From a virus, in the IMG/VR virus record IMGVR_UViG_3300007735_000637, positions 1 through 33,398 of that record: a stretch of 33,398 nucleotides of DNA; one strand, written 5' to 3'. Positions 20,917 through 28,716 of the stretch are shown piece by piece. The notes beneath the pieces were generated by a model. That model did no database searches, had not been told where the DNA came from, and saw only the letters and a list, made by a program, of their open reading frames with translations. A program made the translations under genes and the position numbers. How positions within the stretch are numbered: the first letter of the stretch is position 1; each line of letters starts with the position of its first letter.

Positions 20917-23165
20917 TATTGCACCTTCACGATTTCAACGCCGACTGCGCGCCCATCAGGGCCGCGGACAATGCGCTTCGGGGCGGACATAGTTGCGAGT
21001 GCATCTTGCAGGCGACCGAGCGTCTCGCCGTGGCGGTTCATTGCCGATGCCTCGATGCCTTGCATCTGTTGCACCAGCATTTGCATCTGCTGGGCGATCT
21101 GGTCAGCAATCGCGCTGGCTTGGTGGGCCTGCGCCTCAATGCTCGGCACGTCGGCGCCGGCAGCTCCGATGCGCGCGACCATGATCTTGGTGTCCGCTTC
21201 CAGCTTCGCCTTCTGCTGCTCCAGCGCGACGGTTTGCGCCAATTCCTCGACCTTAAGCGCCGCCTCAAACCGCTGGCGCTGCTCTTCCATCGCCGCTGCA
21301 GCCTGAGCCTTCATCTGCTCGATCTGGATGTCCGCCTGGATCTTGGCCTGCTGGATCTGCGCGTCAATCTGGGCCTTCTGCTGCGCCATCTGCGCCTCCT
21401 GCTGCGCGCGGATCATTTCGGGATCGGGCGGCGGCGGGGCTGCGGCGGCCTGCTGTTGCTGCTGCGTCATGGAATCGAGCAGGCGGTCGAGGGTGCCTTC
21501 GAGGGTGTCGGCCTGCTTGAAAGCTTTCACCCCGTATTTCATCAGCTCAACCACAATCGGCGCGGCCTGCGGAACCTGCTGCACGACCGGCAGGGCTTTT
21601 TCAAGGAAGCCGCCGTAGGCCGTCACGAACTCCAAGCGGTCCTGCTTGTTCTGGTTTTCGTCGATCTGGACGAGGCTGTCGGATGCGACGTCAATGCGGA
21701 AATTGCGCAGCGGCTTGTCGCTGAGCAGCTGAATGGCCTGCGGGATTAGCTGCTGGTCGGTAGGCGCCATCTGATTGGCGGCAGCGTATTGCAACAGCGT
21801 CTGGGGCTGAAAATGCTGGCAGATGATCTGCGCCTTCAGGCGGATCAGCTCCGACGCAAACAGCGCGACCTCGTCCTGCATCGCGCGCAGGCGCAGGCCC
21901 GCGTACTGGCCTTTGATTTGCTGCGCGGTGGCGGTTTCGCTGGCGGCGGTCTGGCCTCGGATGATGTCCGAAATACCGGTGATTTCGTAGATCTGCGCCT
22001 TGATCTGCTCGCGCGCCGTGTAGCACTGGAGCAGCGCCTGGGCGAGCGTGTCGAGCGGCAGAAGGTCGATGCTGCCCTTGAGGCCGCCCTTCTCGCCAAA
22101 CGCCATCCATTTGTCGACCGGGATCAGGGCGTTGTTGTCGCCCTCGGTCAGCAGGCGCTGGAGTGCGGGCTGCGAGGCATCATAAACGCCGCGCATCCGG
22201 AGCGCCTTGACCAGCCCATCAATGCGGTCAGACAGGATGTCGAGTTCGTTGGCCTGATCCTGGTAGAGCAGGAAGTCCGGGACCGGGACGAGGCTATCAG
22301 ACGTCGTGGTCGCAAACAGCGGGCGCGGGCAGGGGAAGAAGCCTTCAAGACCGAGCGGGTCCGGACGCTCGTCGATGAACTGCGCCATGCCCTTGTGGAG
22401 CCAGTAGACGCGCTGCGTCTCCTTGTCCCAAAGTTCGCAGATTTTCGCTCGCGTGCCTTCGCGCTTGCGGTTGGGGCCGTCGAGGTTGTCGGGACCGCTG
22501 TCGAGCGGGATTTTCTTGCCGGCGTCGCCAAAGCGCTCGATCAGCGCCTCGCGGGTCATGTAGACCCAGCGCCAGACCTGCGTGACTTCTTCCCAGGTTC
22601 GCGCGCTGCTGTGGCCGAAGTCCTTCCAATGGACGTAATCGACCGGCGCGCACTCGTATTCGATCTCTTCCGGCTGCTCGGCGCCGTCCGGAAGGTTTCC
22701 GTCTTCGTCGACGTCCTCGGTGACCTGCGTGCCGTCCTCGGGCAGGCCCATCTCGACTGCACGCATGTGCGGCTCATAGCGCACCCACGCGACGCCGCGG
22801 CCGCCGAGGAAGCGGTCTTCGACCGCGTAGCGCATCGTTGCGCGGAAATCGGGGTAATGCTCGATTTCGTAGTCGAGGGCGCGCTCGATCAGCAGGGCGG
22901 CCACGCGACCGACCTGATCGTTGTCGGCGAAACGACGGCGGGCCGAGGCTTTCGGCAGGCGCGCGTAGACGGCCGGAATCAGCGTCTGGATGTTGGACCA
23001 AAGGATGTTGAACTTGACCGTCTCATTGCCGCTCTGCGTGCGCGTGTCGTCGCGATAGCGCTTGATGATCTTCGTCGCGCGCTTCTGCCAGCGCTCGAAC
23101 TCGTTTTCGTAGGTCGAGATGGCCTGAAGGTATTTCTGGACGCCGGTCGGTTGAACGTCAGGCAT
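20916..23165 (-). CDS. Portal protein, P22 type, 749 aa
   Basis: An early helical segment (FERWQKRATKIIKRYRDDTR) is followed by VKFNILWSNIQTLIPAVYAR and LPKASARRRF, DRFLGGRGVAWVRYEP, and a middle with VDYVHWKDFGHSSARTWEEV, typical of large podovirus portals. The last ~170 residues hold a poly-Q/Pro-rich hinge (QQQQQAAAAPPPPDPEMI) and long Gln/Ala-rich helices resembling the extended C-terminal barrel of P22 gp1. It forms the dodecameric DNA channel at one vertex. Length is normal for the P22-like class. It follows the methyltransferase gene with a small overlap. Confidence 0.92.
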   Translation of the reverse strand: MPDVQPTGVQKYLQAISTYENEFERWQKRATKIIKRYRDDTRTQSGNETVKFNILWSNIQTLIPAVYARLPKASARRRFADNDQVGRVAALLIERALDYEIEHYPDFRATMRYAVEDRFLGGRGVAWVRYEPHMRAVEMGLPEDGTQVTEDVDEDGNLPDGAEQPEEIEYECAPVDYVHWKDFGHSSARTWEEVTQVWRWVYMTREALIERFGDAGKKIPLDSGPDNLDGPNRKREGTRAKICELWDKETQRVYWLHKGMAQFIDERPDPLGLEGFFPCPRPLFATTTSDSLVPVPDFLLYQDQANELDILSDRIDGLVKALRMRGVYDASQPALQRLLTEGDNNALIPVDKWMAFGEKGGLKGSIDLLPLDTLAQALLQCYTAREQIKAQIYEITGISDIIRGQTAASETATAQQIKGQYAGLRLRAMQDEVALFASELIRLKAQIICQHFQPQTLLQYAAANQMAPTDQQLIPQAIQLLSDKPLRNFRIDVASDSLVQIDENQNKQDRLEFVTAYGGFLEKALPVVQQVPQAAPIVVELMKYGVKAFKQADTLEGTLDRLLDSMTQQQQQAAAAPPPPDPEMIRAQQEAQMAQQKAQIDAQIQQAKIQADIQIEQMKAQAAAAMEEQRQRFEAALKVEELAQTVALEQQKAKLEADTKIMVARIGAAGADVPSIEAQAHQASAIADQIAQQMQMLVQQMQGIEASAMNRHGETLGRLQDALATMSAPKRIVRGPDGRAVGVEIVKVQ

Positions 23166-23799
23166 TGGGCCTCCGGCGGAAAATCACGTCGCGATGAACA
23201 TGCCCGGCGACCATGTAGCCCAGATCGGCCAGCATGGTGATGGTATCGACGTCGGTGACGCCGTAGCGCTCGCCCAGGCCCTTCAGCTCCAGCACGATGG
23301 TCGGCCAGCTGCGCTTGATGGTCTCCAGCGCGCCCTGCACGGCGAAATGCTCGAATCCTTCGACGTCGAGGCAGAGCAGGTCGCAATCATCGATCCCGAG
23401 GCTGTCAATCCGCACAATGGCGAACTCGTCGCCGTCCTTGACGCGGTGCGCGCCGATGTTGTGCGGGTCGAAGCGGTCCATGGCACCGGTCGAGGGCTGA
23501 TGGCCGAACGCGGCGCGGTAGGCGATGACGTTGGCGCGCTCTTCGGTCGAGAGATGCCGGTTGAGGTTCTGCAGCAGCGCCGCGTGGTTATCGACGTCCG
23601 GCTCGACCGTCACGACGCGCGCGAATTCCTTGGCCAGCGCGACCGGCCAGATGCCGATGTTGCCGCCCGCCTGAATGACCGTGCGGCGGCCCGAGGTCAG
23701 CGGCAGGATGTCGGTCTCAAGATCCGTCACCTCGCGCAGGATGATCTCAAGCGCGACCTGATCGGCCTCGGGAACCCACCAATTGTCACGCAGCAGCAA
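23158..23799 (-). CDS. FkbM-like SAM-dependent methyltransferase, 213 aa
   Basis: TVIQAGGNIGIWPVALAKEF with VVTVEPD downstream forms the SAM-binding motif I and the acidic ribose-binding residue. CDLLCLDVEGFEHFAVQGAL and IKRSWPTIVLEL are typical of FkbM enzymes, which methylate hydroxyls, often on sugars. TTG 23799 is the favoured start because GGGAGG lies 6 nt upstream; it overlaps the end of the glycosyltransferase gene. The partner gene upstream suggests that the methylated target may be a glycan. Residues upstream in the same frame look non-coding. Confidence 0.8.
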   Translation of the reverse strand: MLLRDNWWVPEADQVALEIILREVTDLETDILPLTSGRRTVIQAGGNIGIWPVALAKEFARVVTVEPDVDNHAALLQNLNRHLSTEERANVIAYRAAFGHQPSTGAMDRFDPHNIGAHRVKDGDEFAIVRIDSLGIDDCDLLCLDVEGFEHFAVQGALETIKRSWPTIVLELKGLGERYGVTDVDTITMLADLGYMVAGHVHRDVIFRRRPNA

Positions 23800-24376
23800 G
23801 GTTGACCTCCCAGGGCCTGGGCTTACCGTGGAAGATAATGACCCGCTCGTTCTTGGTCCGTTCACTGGCTTTCCAGCTGCCAATTGCGCGCGGCGCGACG
23901 TCCTGCCAGAACGCGAACTCACCTGCGTAGTGCTGCTCCAGCCATTCCTGATCGCCGCCCATGTAGAAGCGCGGCTCGGCAGCGAACTCGCGGTAGAGAT
24001 GCGAAACGTCGTCCCTCCACCACATCATTGACGACTGCATGGCGTGGCGATTGGTCCGACCGCGGTAGAAATCGCGCAGGATCACGAAATGGTCGCCTCC
24101 GGCAAGTTCAATGACCGGCGAGATGTCGCGCACAATCACGGTGTCGAGGTCGAGGTACAGAACGGGGCCGGAAAGCTTGAAAACTTCCATCTTGGCCCAC
24201 CATCCGGGCCAGTCGTGTTCCAGCGCGATGGTTTCGCAGTCGAGGCGCCCGTGCAGGTCGGTCACGCACACAAAACGGTGCGCAGGCGCGAATTGAGCGC
24301 ACTGGTCGCGAAGCGCTGCGACATGCTCGGGCAGGTATTCTCCGCCGGAGCGCAGGACAGTGGCGATGGTGATCAT
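23786..24376 (-). CDS. Glycosyltransferase-like protein (GT-A fold, DxD), 196 aa
   Basis: A typical N-terminus (MITIATVLRSGGEYLPEHVA, then FVCVTDL), WAKMEVFKL, the DxD-containing YLDLDTVIVRDI (about 76-87) and GGDQEWLEQ near 143 resemble small GT8-like transferases found in phage and bacterial clusters. The DxD would bind a nucleotide sugar via a metal ion. It forms a pair with the FkbM gene and sits between terminase-proximal genes and the portal. The acceptor is unknown; virion protein or DNA are possibilities. ATGA overlap with the gene before it. Confidence 0.75.
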   Translation of the reverse strand: MITIATVLRSGGEYLPEHVAALRDQCAQFAPAHRFVCVTDLHGRLDCETIALEHDWPGWWAKMEVFKLSGPVLYLDLDTVIVRDISPVIELAGGDHFVILRDFYRGRTNRHAMQSSMMWWRDDVSHLYREFAAEPRFYMGGDQEWLEQHYAGEFAFWQDVAPRAIGSWKASERTKNERVIIFHGKPRPWEVNLAAA

Positions 24377-24963
24377 CGCTGCGTGCGGGCAAACCGGGCC
24401 GCGAAGCTGCTCGGGTCCAGCTCCATACGGCCATAGCGGCGCAGGGCGGCGGCCATCTGCTGCGGCGTCAGGCGCGCGCCTGCGGTCGAGGCTTCGCCGG
24501 GCGGAGGCTCAACTTGCATCGGAGCCACTGTCGGCGCCATCGGAGCGCTTGATGCGGCCAGCTCGGCTGCTGCGCGCGGGTCCATGCGATACGCCACGGG
24601 CGGAGCCGGAGGCGGTGGCATCACGGGCGCCATTGGGCGCGTGCCGGTCGGCATCGCCGCAGGCGCCGCAGGCGGCGGCAGCGGAGCGGCGGTGACGGGG
24701 GCGGGCAGCGGAGGGCCACGCATGGCGTCGGTCGGCGGCGACGGCGCCATTGCCTCGGTTTCGGCGGGCATGGCACCCGGCGTCGCGGCTGGGGCCGCAG
24801 ATCCGCGCAAGAACATGCGCCGCAGGTCGTCGAGGCTGTAGCTCGCAATGGGATTGCCCACCGCGCGATCCAGCGCCGCCATGCCCTCGCCGTATGCGCC
24901 GGGCGTGTTGATCCCGGCCATCTTGCGGTCGAACGCGTCCTGCTCTTCGCGGGTCATCGGCAT
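24373..24963 (-). CDS. Pro/Ala-rich phage protein, 196 aa
   Basis: ATG 24963 (MPMTREEQDAFDRKMAGINT) follows AAGGA and is preferred to longer upstream frames. A short helical N-terminal part leads into about 110 residues of Pro/Ala/Met-rich low complexity (PPPAPPVAYRMDPRAAAELA and similar), then an ending with LTPQQMAAALRRYGRMELD. The middle is probably disordered. No family. The short C-terminal helix could be an interaction motif; the gene may encode an assembly or linker protein. Confidence 0.65.
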   Translation of the reverse strand: MPMTREEQDAFDRKMAGINTPGAYGEGMAALDRAVGNPIASYSLDDLRRMFLRGSAAPAATPGAMPAETEAMAPSPPTDAMRGPPLPAPVTAAPLPPPAAPAAMPTGTRPMAPVMPPPPAPPVAYRMDPRAAAELAASSAPMAPTVAPMQVEPPPGEASTAGARLTPQQMAAALRRYGRMELDPSSFAARFARTQR

Positions 24964-24974
24964 TGATTTGATCC

Positions 24975-25277
24975 TTAGCTGAAGATGCCGACGGCCAGCA
25001 CCGTCACGCCTGCGCCCGTCGTGATCTTCCATGCGCCCGTTGCCGAGCATGCGTTGATTTCGATTGAGTAGACGCCGATCGGCGTGTTCGCCGGGATGGC
25101 CAGGATCGTGGTCGATCCGTCGATGACCGACACCGTCGAGGTCGCGGCGGTCGCCACGGCGACGACGATGCGATGCAGGTAGTCCTGCGTCGCGCCGGTC
25201 GGGCCGAGCACCTGATTGGTCTGAGAGGCCGCGACCGCCTCGTAGGCGTACTCGTAGGGGTAGGAAACGCCGGACAT
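24975..25277 (-). CDS. Small beta-structured head-cluster protein, 100 aa
   Basis: SYPYEYAYEAVAASQTNQVL, GATQDYLHRIVVAVATAATS and PIGVYSIEINACSATGAWKI match a small protein found near terminase and portal genes in several phages; it is beta-rich and may act as a head fibre or decoration subunit. It lies 11 nt upstream of the Pro-rich gene and 10 nt after the DUF5856-like gene. Role not established. Confidence 0.7.
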   Translation of the reverse strand: MSGVSYPYEYAYEAVAASQTNQVLGPTGATQDYLHRIVVAVATAATSTVSVIDGSTTILAIPANTPIGVYSIEINACSATGAWKITTGAGVTVLAVGIFS

Positions 25278-25287
25278 GCGGGCCTCT

Positions 25288-25677
25288 TCAGGACAGGAAT
25301 CGGAGCTTGTAGAGCGTGCTGTCGATCAGCGACGCGATGGCGTCGATGTCGTTCTGCAGCTCGCTGCGGTCGGGCAATTTCTTGCGCGCCTTCTCGACGT
25401 AGGCCTTCTGGTCCTCGAAATACGAGACCAGCGCTTCGGCGCCTTTGCCGCGCGGGCTGTCCATTCGCGCCTGGAATCGGCCGACGAGCCCGTAGCAGCC
25501 CTGATACGCCTCGACCACGTCATCAACGAGGCCGGGGATCGCTTCGTAATACTCGCCCACCGCCTTGTGCGCCGCGTACGAGGTCGTCGACCAGTGCATG
25601 AAATGCGCGGCGACGGCGGTGCAGAGCATGTGCCCCGCAAACTCGCCCATTGCGGCGTGATACTCGGAATCGCTCAT
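25288..25677 (-). CDS. DUF5856-like ferritin-fold phage protein, 129 aa
   Basis: The all-helical sequence with HFMHWSTTSYAAHKAVGEYY, IPGLVDDVVEAYQGCYGLVG and DRSELQNDIDAIASLIDSTL strongly resembles the DUF5856 group, whose helices look like those of Dps/ferritin proteins (H-x-x-H-W then A-x-H-K-A-x-x-E-Y-Y). Metal binding is possible but unproven. ATG 25677 overlaps the terminase stop. The gene follows terminase in many related phages. Confidence 0.75.
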   Translation of the reverse strand: MSDSEYHAAMGEFAGHMLCTAVAAHFMHWSTTSYAAHKAVGEYYEAIPGLVDDVVEAYQGCYGLVGRFQARMDSPRGKGAEALVSYFEDQKAYVEKARKKLPDRSELQNDIDAIASLIDSTLYKLRFLS

Positions 25678-27017
25678 ATCCTGGCGCTCCTGCGCGGCGC
25701 GGTCGACCACAGATCATTCAGGGTAGCGCTGTTCTGCGGTCCTATCAATAATGGCCGCTCGGTCGGTGGAGTTTCCACTCGGGGCTCCTCTCTCCAAGCT
25801 ACGGCCATCATGCGAAAAGCGTCGGCTGAGTGCGACGTCCAGTCGTGCCGCGGCGAGGCCCGAAACGCGCGTTTGTCCTCGTCATATTCGCGCTGGTATT
25901 GGCGCAGAGCCTCGATGCCCTCGCGGCATTTCTCGCCGTCAAACCAGACGCGCGGCAGCATCAGGCGTGCGGCCTGGATGCCGTCCTGCACGCCCAAATC
26001 CGGCACAATCTGGAACATGCCAATGCCGCCCAGCAACGCCGCCAGCTGCTCAACCACGCTGCGCCCGCCCGAGGCCAGCGTCTTCGCGCGGGCGTCGTGC
26101 GGCAGGTAGTGCTTGCCATAGCGATACGGGCGACCGGCCACGATTTCGGCCAGATCCGCAACAGTCGAGCCGCTGCTGGCGTGGTGATCGATGACGTGGA
26201 TCTCGCCGCCGGCGACTTGCCACCACCAGATGGCGGTGTCGTCGCGCCAGCCGATGTCCCACGCGGTGTAGACCGGCAGCGCCGGGTCGTGCGGCACAGT
26301 GGTGATGCGGCCAGCGTCGAGCGCCTCGCGCATCTCGACGCCGTAATAGGCCCCGAGGATCGCCGCGTCGAACGAGCACTCGTACTCCTGATCATATTGA
26401 TCCTGCGTCAGCTGCGCGCGCAGCGCGTGGAGTTCGGTGGCGGGCAGGATGCCGCTGTCGCTGGCGCGCAGGCGCAGGAAAAACCAGTCCGGGCTGCGCT
26501 GCGCGGCCTCGAACACCTCGTAGAACTGATTGCGCCCCTTCGGCGTGCCGCCGATCACGGCCCAGCCCTGTTTGTCCGATAGCGTCGGGCGGATGACGTT
26601 GCCCCAGACGCTCGGGCGGAAATCGCCGTACTCGTCGAGATATGCGCCGTCGAACCCAAGTCCTCGCATCGCGTCGGCGTGGTCGGCTCCGAATAACTGG
26701 ATTTTCGCGCCGGTGCGGGTCGTCAGCAGCAACTCGGCCTCGTTAACCCCGGCCGTCGCCGGCTCGGCGTATCTTTTCAAATAATCCCAGGCCACCGATT
26801 TTGCCTGCGATCTGAACGGCGCGACGTAGGCATAATGCGCGTGCGGCCGTTGCGCGGTGATCGCGGCGCGGATCAGGTCGTTGATGGCGGCCACCGTTTT
26901 GCCCGCCCGGCGGTGCGCCACGAGGCAAGCCCAGCGCTGCGTTCGCCGGTGGAACGGCAGGAACGCCTTGCGCGGGCTGTAGGGCATCCGAACGCGCGCA
27001 GCGCGCAGCTCGGTCAC
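25674..27017 (-). CDS. Terminase large subunit, 447 aa
   Basis: The ATPase half shows Walker A HRRAGKT (about residues 35-41), YVAPFRSQAKSVAWDYLKRY and Walker B FDGAYLDEYGDF (122-133), then a TPKGRNQF coupling segment. The nuclease half shows AWDIGWRDDTAIWWWQ, HYLPHDA and HSADAFRMM, the acidic RNase H-like sites. It packages concatemeric DNA into the procapsid. GTG 27017 (GTGA overlap with the small subunit) is favoured by the coupling pattern of this genome; ATG 27032 is the alternative. P22-like organisation implies headful packaging. Confidence 0.93.
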   Translation of the reverse strand: MTELRAARVRMPYSPRKAFLPFHRRTQRWACLVAHRRAGKTVAAINDLIRAAITAQRPHAHYAYVAPFRSQAKSVAWDYLKRYAEPATAGVNEAELLLTTRTGAKIQLFGADHADAMRGLGFDGAYLDEYGDFRPSVWGNVIRPTLSDKQGWAVIGGTPKGRNQFYEVFEAAQRSPDWFFLRLRASDSGILPATELHALRAQLTQDQYDQEYECSFDAAILGAYYGVEMREALDAGRITTVPHDPALPVYTAWDIGWRDDTAIWWWQVAGGEIHVIDHHASSGSTVADLAEIVAGRPYRYGKHYLPHDARAKTLASGGRSVVEQLAALLGGIGMFQIVPDLGVQDGIQAARLMLPRVWFDGEKCREGIEALRQYQREYDEDKRAFRASPRHDWTSHSADAFRMMAVAWREEPRVETPPTERPLLIGPQNSATLNDLWSTAPRRSARI

Positions 27018-27253
27018 GTCGGCTCGCCCCATTCGTAGATGATTTTCTGCGGGCCGCCGTCGGCGCCGGTGACTTCAGTGCGACCAAGATCAGGCACGGT
27101 CTTGCGCAGCAGGATTTCCGCCGCACGGACCTGCGTCGGGCTCATCTCGATCCTGCCTTCTACGTGCAGCTTCAGGCGATGACACAAGTTTGACGCCTGG
27201 ATTTTTGCCCGCCAGTCGTCGTTCAGCCGCAGCTTGCGTTTTCTCGCGGCCAT
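27014..27253 (-). CDS. Terminase small subunit, 79 aa
   Basis: MAARKRKLRLNDDWRAKIQA has a basic DNA-binding start. It continues LKLHVEGRIEMSPTQVRAAE and ILLRKTVPDLGRTEV, the short helical pattern common to small terminase-type proteins of proteobacterial phages. It lies directly before the large subunit. ATG 27253 has TAGGA upstream. The length is short for a small terminase but normal for this subgroup. Confidence 0.8.
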   Translation of the reverse strand: MAARKRKLRLNDDWRAKIQASNLCHRLKLHVEGRIEMSPTQVRAAEILLRKTVPDLGRTEVTGADGGPQKIIYEWGEPT

Positions 27254-27266
27254 GTCGTTGAAATTC

Positions 27267-27455
27267 CTAGGTATCGTCCGGCATATGAGCGCGCCGCCGC
27301 GCATGAGCCTTCATCGCTTCGGCCAGCCGCTTACCCTTGTCCGCCTGGTTGTATTCCCTTGCGACGGACTGCGGCACGCCGACCTTCGCGGCGAACTTTG
27401 AATTATGCGCAGCTGCGGCCATCATCCTGGCCTGTGCGGGCGACTTGCTCGGCAT
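27267..27455 (-). CDS. Small conserved phage protein, 62 aa
   Basis: MPSKSPAQARMMAAAAHNSK followed by VGVPQSVAREYNQADKGKRL is a frequently seen small protein in phages and prophages, usually near terminase genes, with a basic helical character. Function unknown; a DNA-packaging or structural accessory role is possible. It is the first gene of the late leftward operon and starts 14 nt before the terminase small subunit gene in the same direction. AAGG lies directly before the ATG. Confidence 0.75.
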   Translation of the reverse strand: MPSKSPAQARMMAAAAHNSKFAAKVGVPQSVAREYNQADKGKRLAEAMKAHARRRAHMPDDT

Positions 27456-27461
27456 ACCTTG

Positions 27462-27490
27462 AACCTAGCCCCACCCTCCCCATGCGTCAA
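27462..27490 (-). promoter_or_regulatory. Candidate late-operon promoter
   Basis: On the minus strand TTGACG (27490-27485), a 17-bp spacer and TAGGTT (27467-27462) precede the first late gene at 27455. The -35 matches five of six consensus positions and the -10 only three. The predicted start of transcription is within a few bases of the ATG, so if real the message would have almost no leader. This is a weak call based on spacing and position. Confidence 0.35.
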
Positions 27491-27510
27491 GCGCATATCG
27501 CCATGCGCTT
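27489..27510. promoter_or_regulatory. Perfect 8-bp inverted repeat in the divergent intergenic region
   Basis: AAGCGCAT (27489-27496) and ATGCGCTT (27503-27510) are separated by 6 bp, in the 135-bp region between the leftward late operon and the rightward gene at 27591. It touches the -35 of the candidate promoter and is followed by more T bases on the plus strand. It could be an operator or an attenuator-like hairpin. A GGCGCC-AA-GGCGCC repeat also lies at 27561-27574. Confidence 0.4.
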
Positions 27511-27590
27511 TTTGCGCTGCTCATCTTCCGCGCCCGCGCGTATTTTTCTTCCATCGCAACGGCGCCAAGGCGCCAAGAAAGGGAACCACG

Positions 27591-27824
27591 ATGGACAAGC
27601 GCATTGCAACCGCACTGAAGGTCCTGACCGCCGGCGGCTATTTCCGTCGCCAGCTTGAAACCGCCTACATGGGCGAAAAATTCAAGTACCGCCTCAAGGA
27701 CGCCGAAGGCCGCACGGTGCGCGGGATTGGTTTCGCCACGTTCAGCGCGCTGGAAGCGCGCCTTAAGATGCGCGATTGCGAACGGTCCACCAGCTGGCCG
27801 ATGGAGTGGGAACTCCGCGCCTAA
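27591..27824 (+). CDS. Small basic phage protein, 77 aa
   Basis: MDKRIATALKVLTAGGYFRR, YMGEKFKYRLKDAEGRTVRG and FATFSALEARLKMRDCERST give a compact alpha/beta protein of unknown family. ATG 27591 is chosen because the longer upstream frame is non-coding in appearance; AAAGGGAA lies just before it. It runs opposite to its neighbours, forming with the next gene a short rightward transcript that ends at the terminator at 28106-28148. Confidence 0.6.
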   Translation: MDKRIATALKVLTAGGYFRRQLETAYMGEKFKYRLKDAEGRTVRGIGFATFSALEARLKMRDCERSTSWPMEWELRA

Positions 27825-27912
27825 CGCATAGCGGGGTCGCAGAAAACGCACTTCTCAGCCCCGCCCGCCTGCCCACAATCTTCCCATCTCAACCCAAACC
27901 CAGGAGACAACG

Positions 27913-28053
27913 ATGCGCAACCCTTTCTCACTTCAAATCGGCTACACCGTCGGCTGGTATTTTGTGAGCGGCGAAGACCGCCACGGCGTGCAGCGTTTCC
28001 GCCTGTTTCGGTCGCGCGCCGAGGCCGAAGCTTGGATCGCGGAGGTGCAGTGA
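27913..28053 (+). CDS. Very small phage protein, 46 aa
   Basis: ATG 27913 follows a good AGGAG (27902-27906). The product begins MRNPFSLQIGYTVGWYFVSG and ends in an acidic-basic helix (SRAEAEAWIAEVQ). It looks like a small folded beta-hairpin-plus-helix protein: the first half is aromatic (GYTVGWYFV), the second charged. Too short for family recognition. It is the last gene before the terminator. Confidence 0.65.
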   Translation: MRNPFSLQIGYTVGWYFVSGEDRHGVQRFRLFRSRAEAEAWIAEVQ

Positions 28054-28105
28054 TGCGCCTCTAGCCTCGACGCCAGCCCGGTAAATCCGCCCGCTGGCGA
28101 GCCAA

Positions 28106-28148
28106 ACGACCCGCCCCTAGGCAACCCTAGCGGGCGGGTCGTCTTTTT
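28106..28148 (+). terminator. Intrinsic terminator after the two rightward genes
   Basis: ACGACCCGCCC (28106-28116) pairs with GGGCGGGTCGT (28132-28142), the inner CTAG and CTAG extend the stem around a GCAACC loop with one bulged C, and TTTTT follows at 28144-28148. A second hairpin, CGCCAGC/GCTGGCG (28071-28099), lies just before it. The stem overlaps the 3' end of the convergent gene at 28117-28716, so the terminator sequence is also coding. Confidence 0.82.
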
Positions 28149-28716
28149 CATCCTCGTCCAGATTTTCCGCCCTCGCGGGCATCGGACCTCTTTCGCCCCT
28201 CCAGCCCGCCATGAGCCGGTTGAATTCCGCGCGCTGCTCGGCGCTCATCTCGGACCAGCGCCCCCGCGGCTGATGCTCGGCCACCGGCAGCGCGACTGCG
28301 CGGCGCAGCTGGTGGCGCAGGCGCTTCGCCTCGGCCGTTTCAACCTCAAGGTGCTCGCAAAGCTCAGCGTACGACGGGAAGAATTTGAACCTCCGCGCCG
28401 CCGAATTCAAACTTGACCGGTTGAACGCGCTGGCTGGGAATTCCAGCATCGTCGTCATCGCGCGGATCTTGCGCGCCGCCTCGGCTTCGCCTGCGGCGAC
28501 CGCGACCAACGCCCCGAGAGCCTCCAACCACCGCTCGACCAGTTCGCCCGGCGCCGGCTGCAGCGCCGCGTCAGCGGCCGCCATCGCGACCCGCGCCTCG
28601 GCGATCGTCTGGGATGAGATCGATAACGGTTCCCCCGGCTGCGCGGTCTCGATCCTCGCGAGCGCGCTTTTCAGCGAGGGCGATAAAACCGTTCCGATAG
28701 CGAGGCTGTTCGACAT
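28117..28716 (-). CDS. Replication-associated phage protein, 199 aa
   Basis: This helical protein follows the DUF1376 gene, as in many alphaproteobacterial phages. The pattern IRAMTTMLEFPASAFNRSSL followed by FKFFPSYAELCEHLE is conserved there and suggests a role beside the replication initiator, such as helicase loading, but no enzymatic motif is visible. AAGGAAG lies 8 nt before ATG 28716. Its first 146 bp overlap the 3' part of the DUF1376 gene in another frame. It ends inside the terminator for the opposite strand. Confidence 0.65.
   Translation of the reverse strand: MSNSLAIGTVLSPSLKSALARIETAQPGEPLSISSQTIAEARVAMAAADAALQPAPGELVERWLEALGALVAVAAGEAEAARKIRAMTTMLEFPASAFNRSSLNSAARRFKFFPSYAELCEHLEVETAEAKRLRHQLRRAVALPVAEHQPRGRWSEMSAEQRAEFNRLMAGWRGERGPMPARAENLDEDEKDDPPARVA

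Noticed and set aside
21789-23240. Long rightward open frame (483 codons) opposite the portal gene
   Set aside because: It is a GC-driven shadow of the portal coding strand; the product is Arg/Leu/Val-rich, resembles no family, and contradicts the operon direction.
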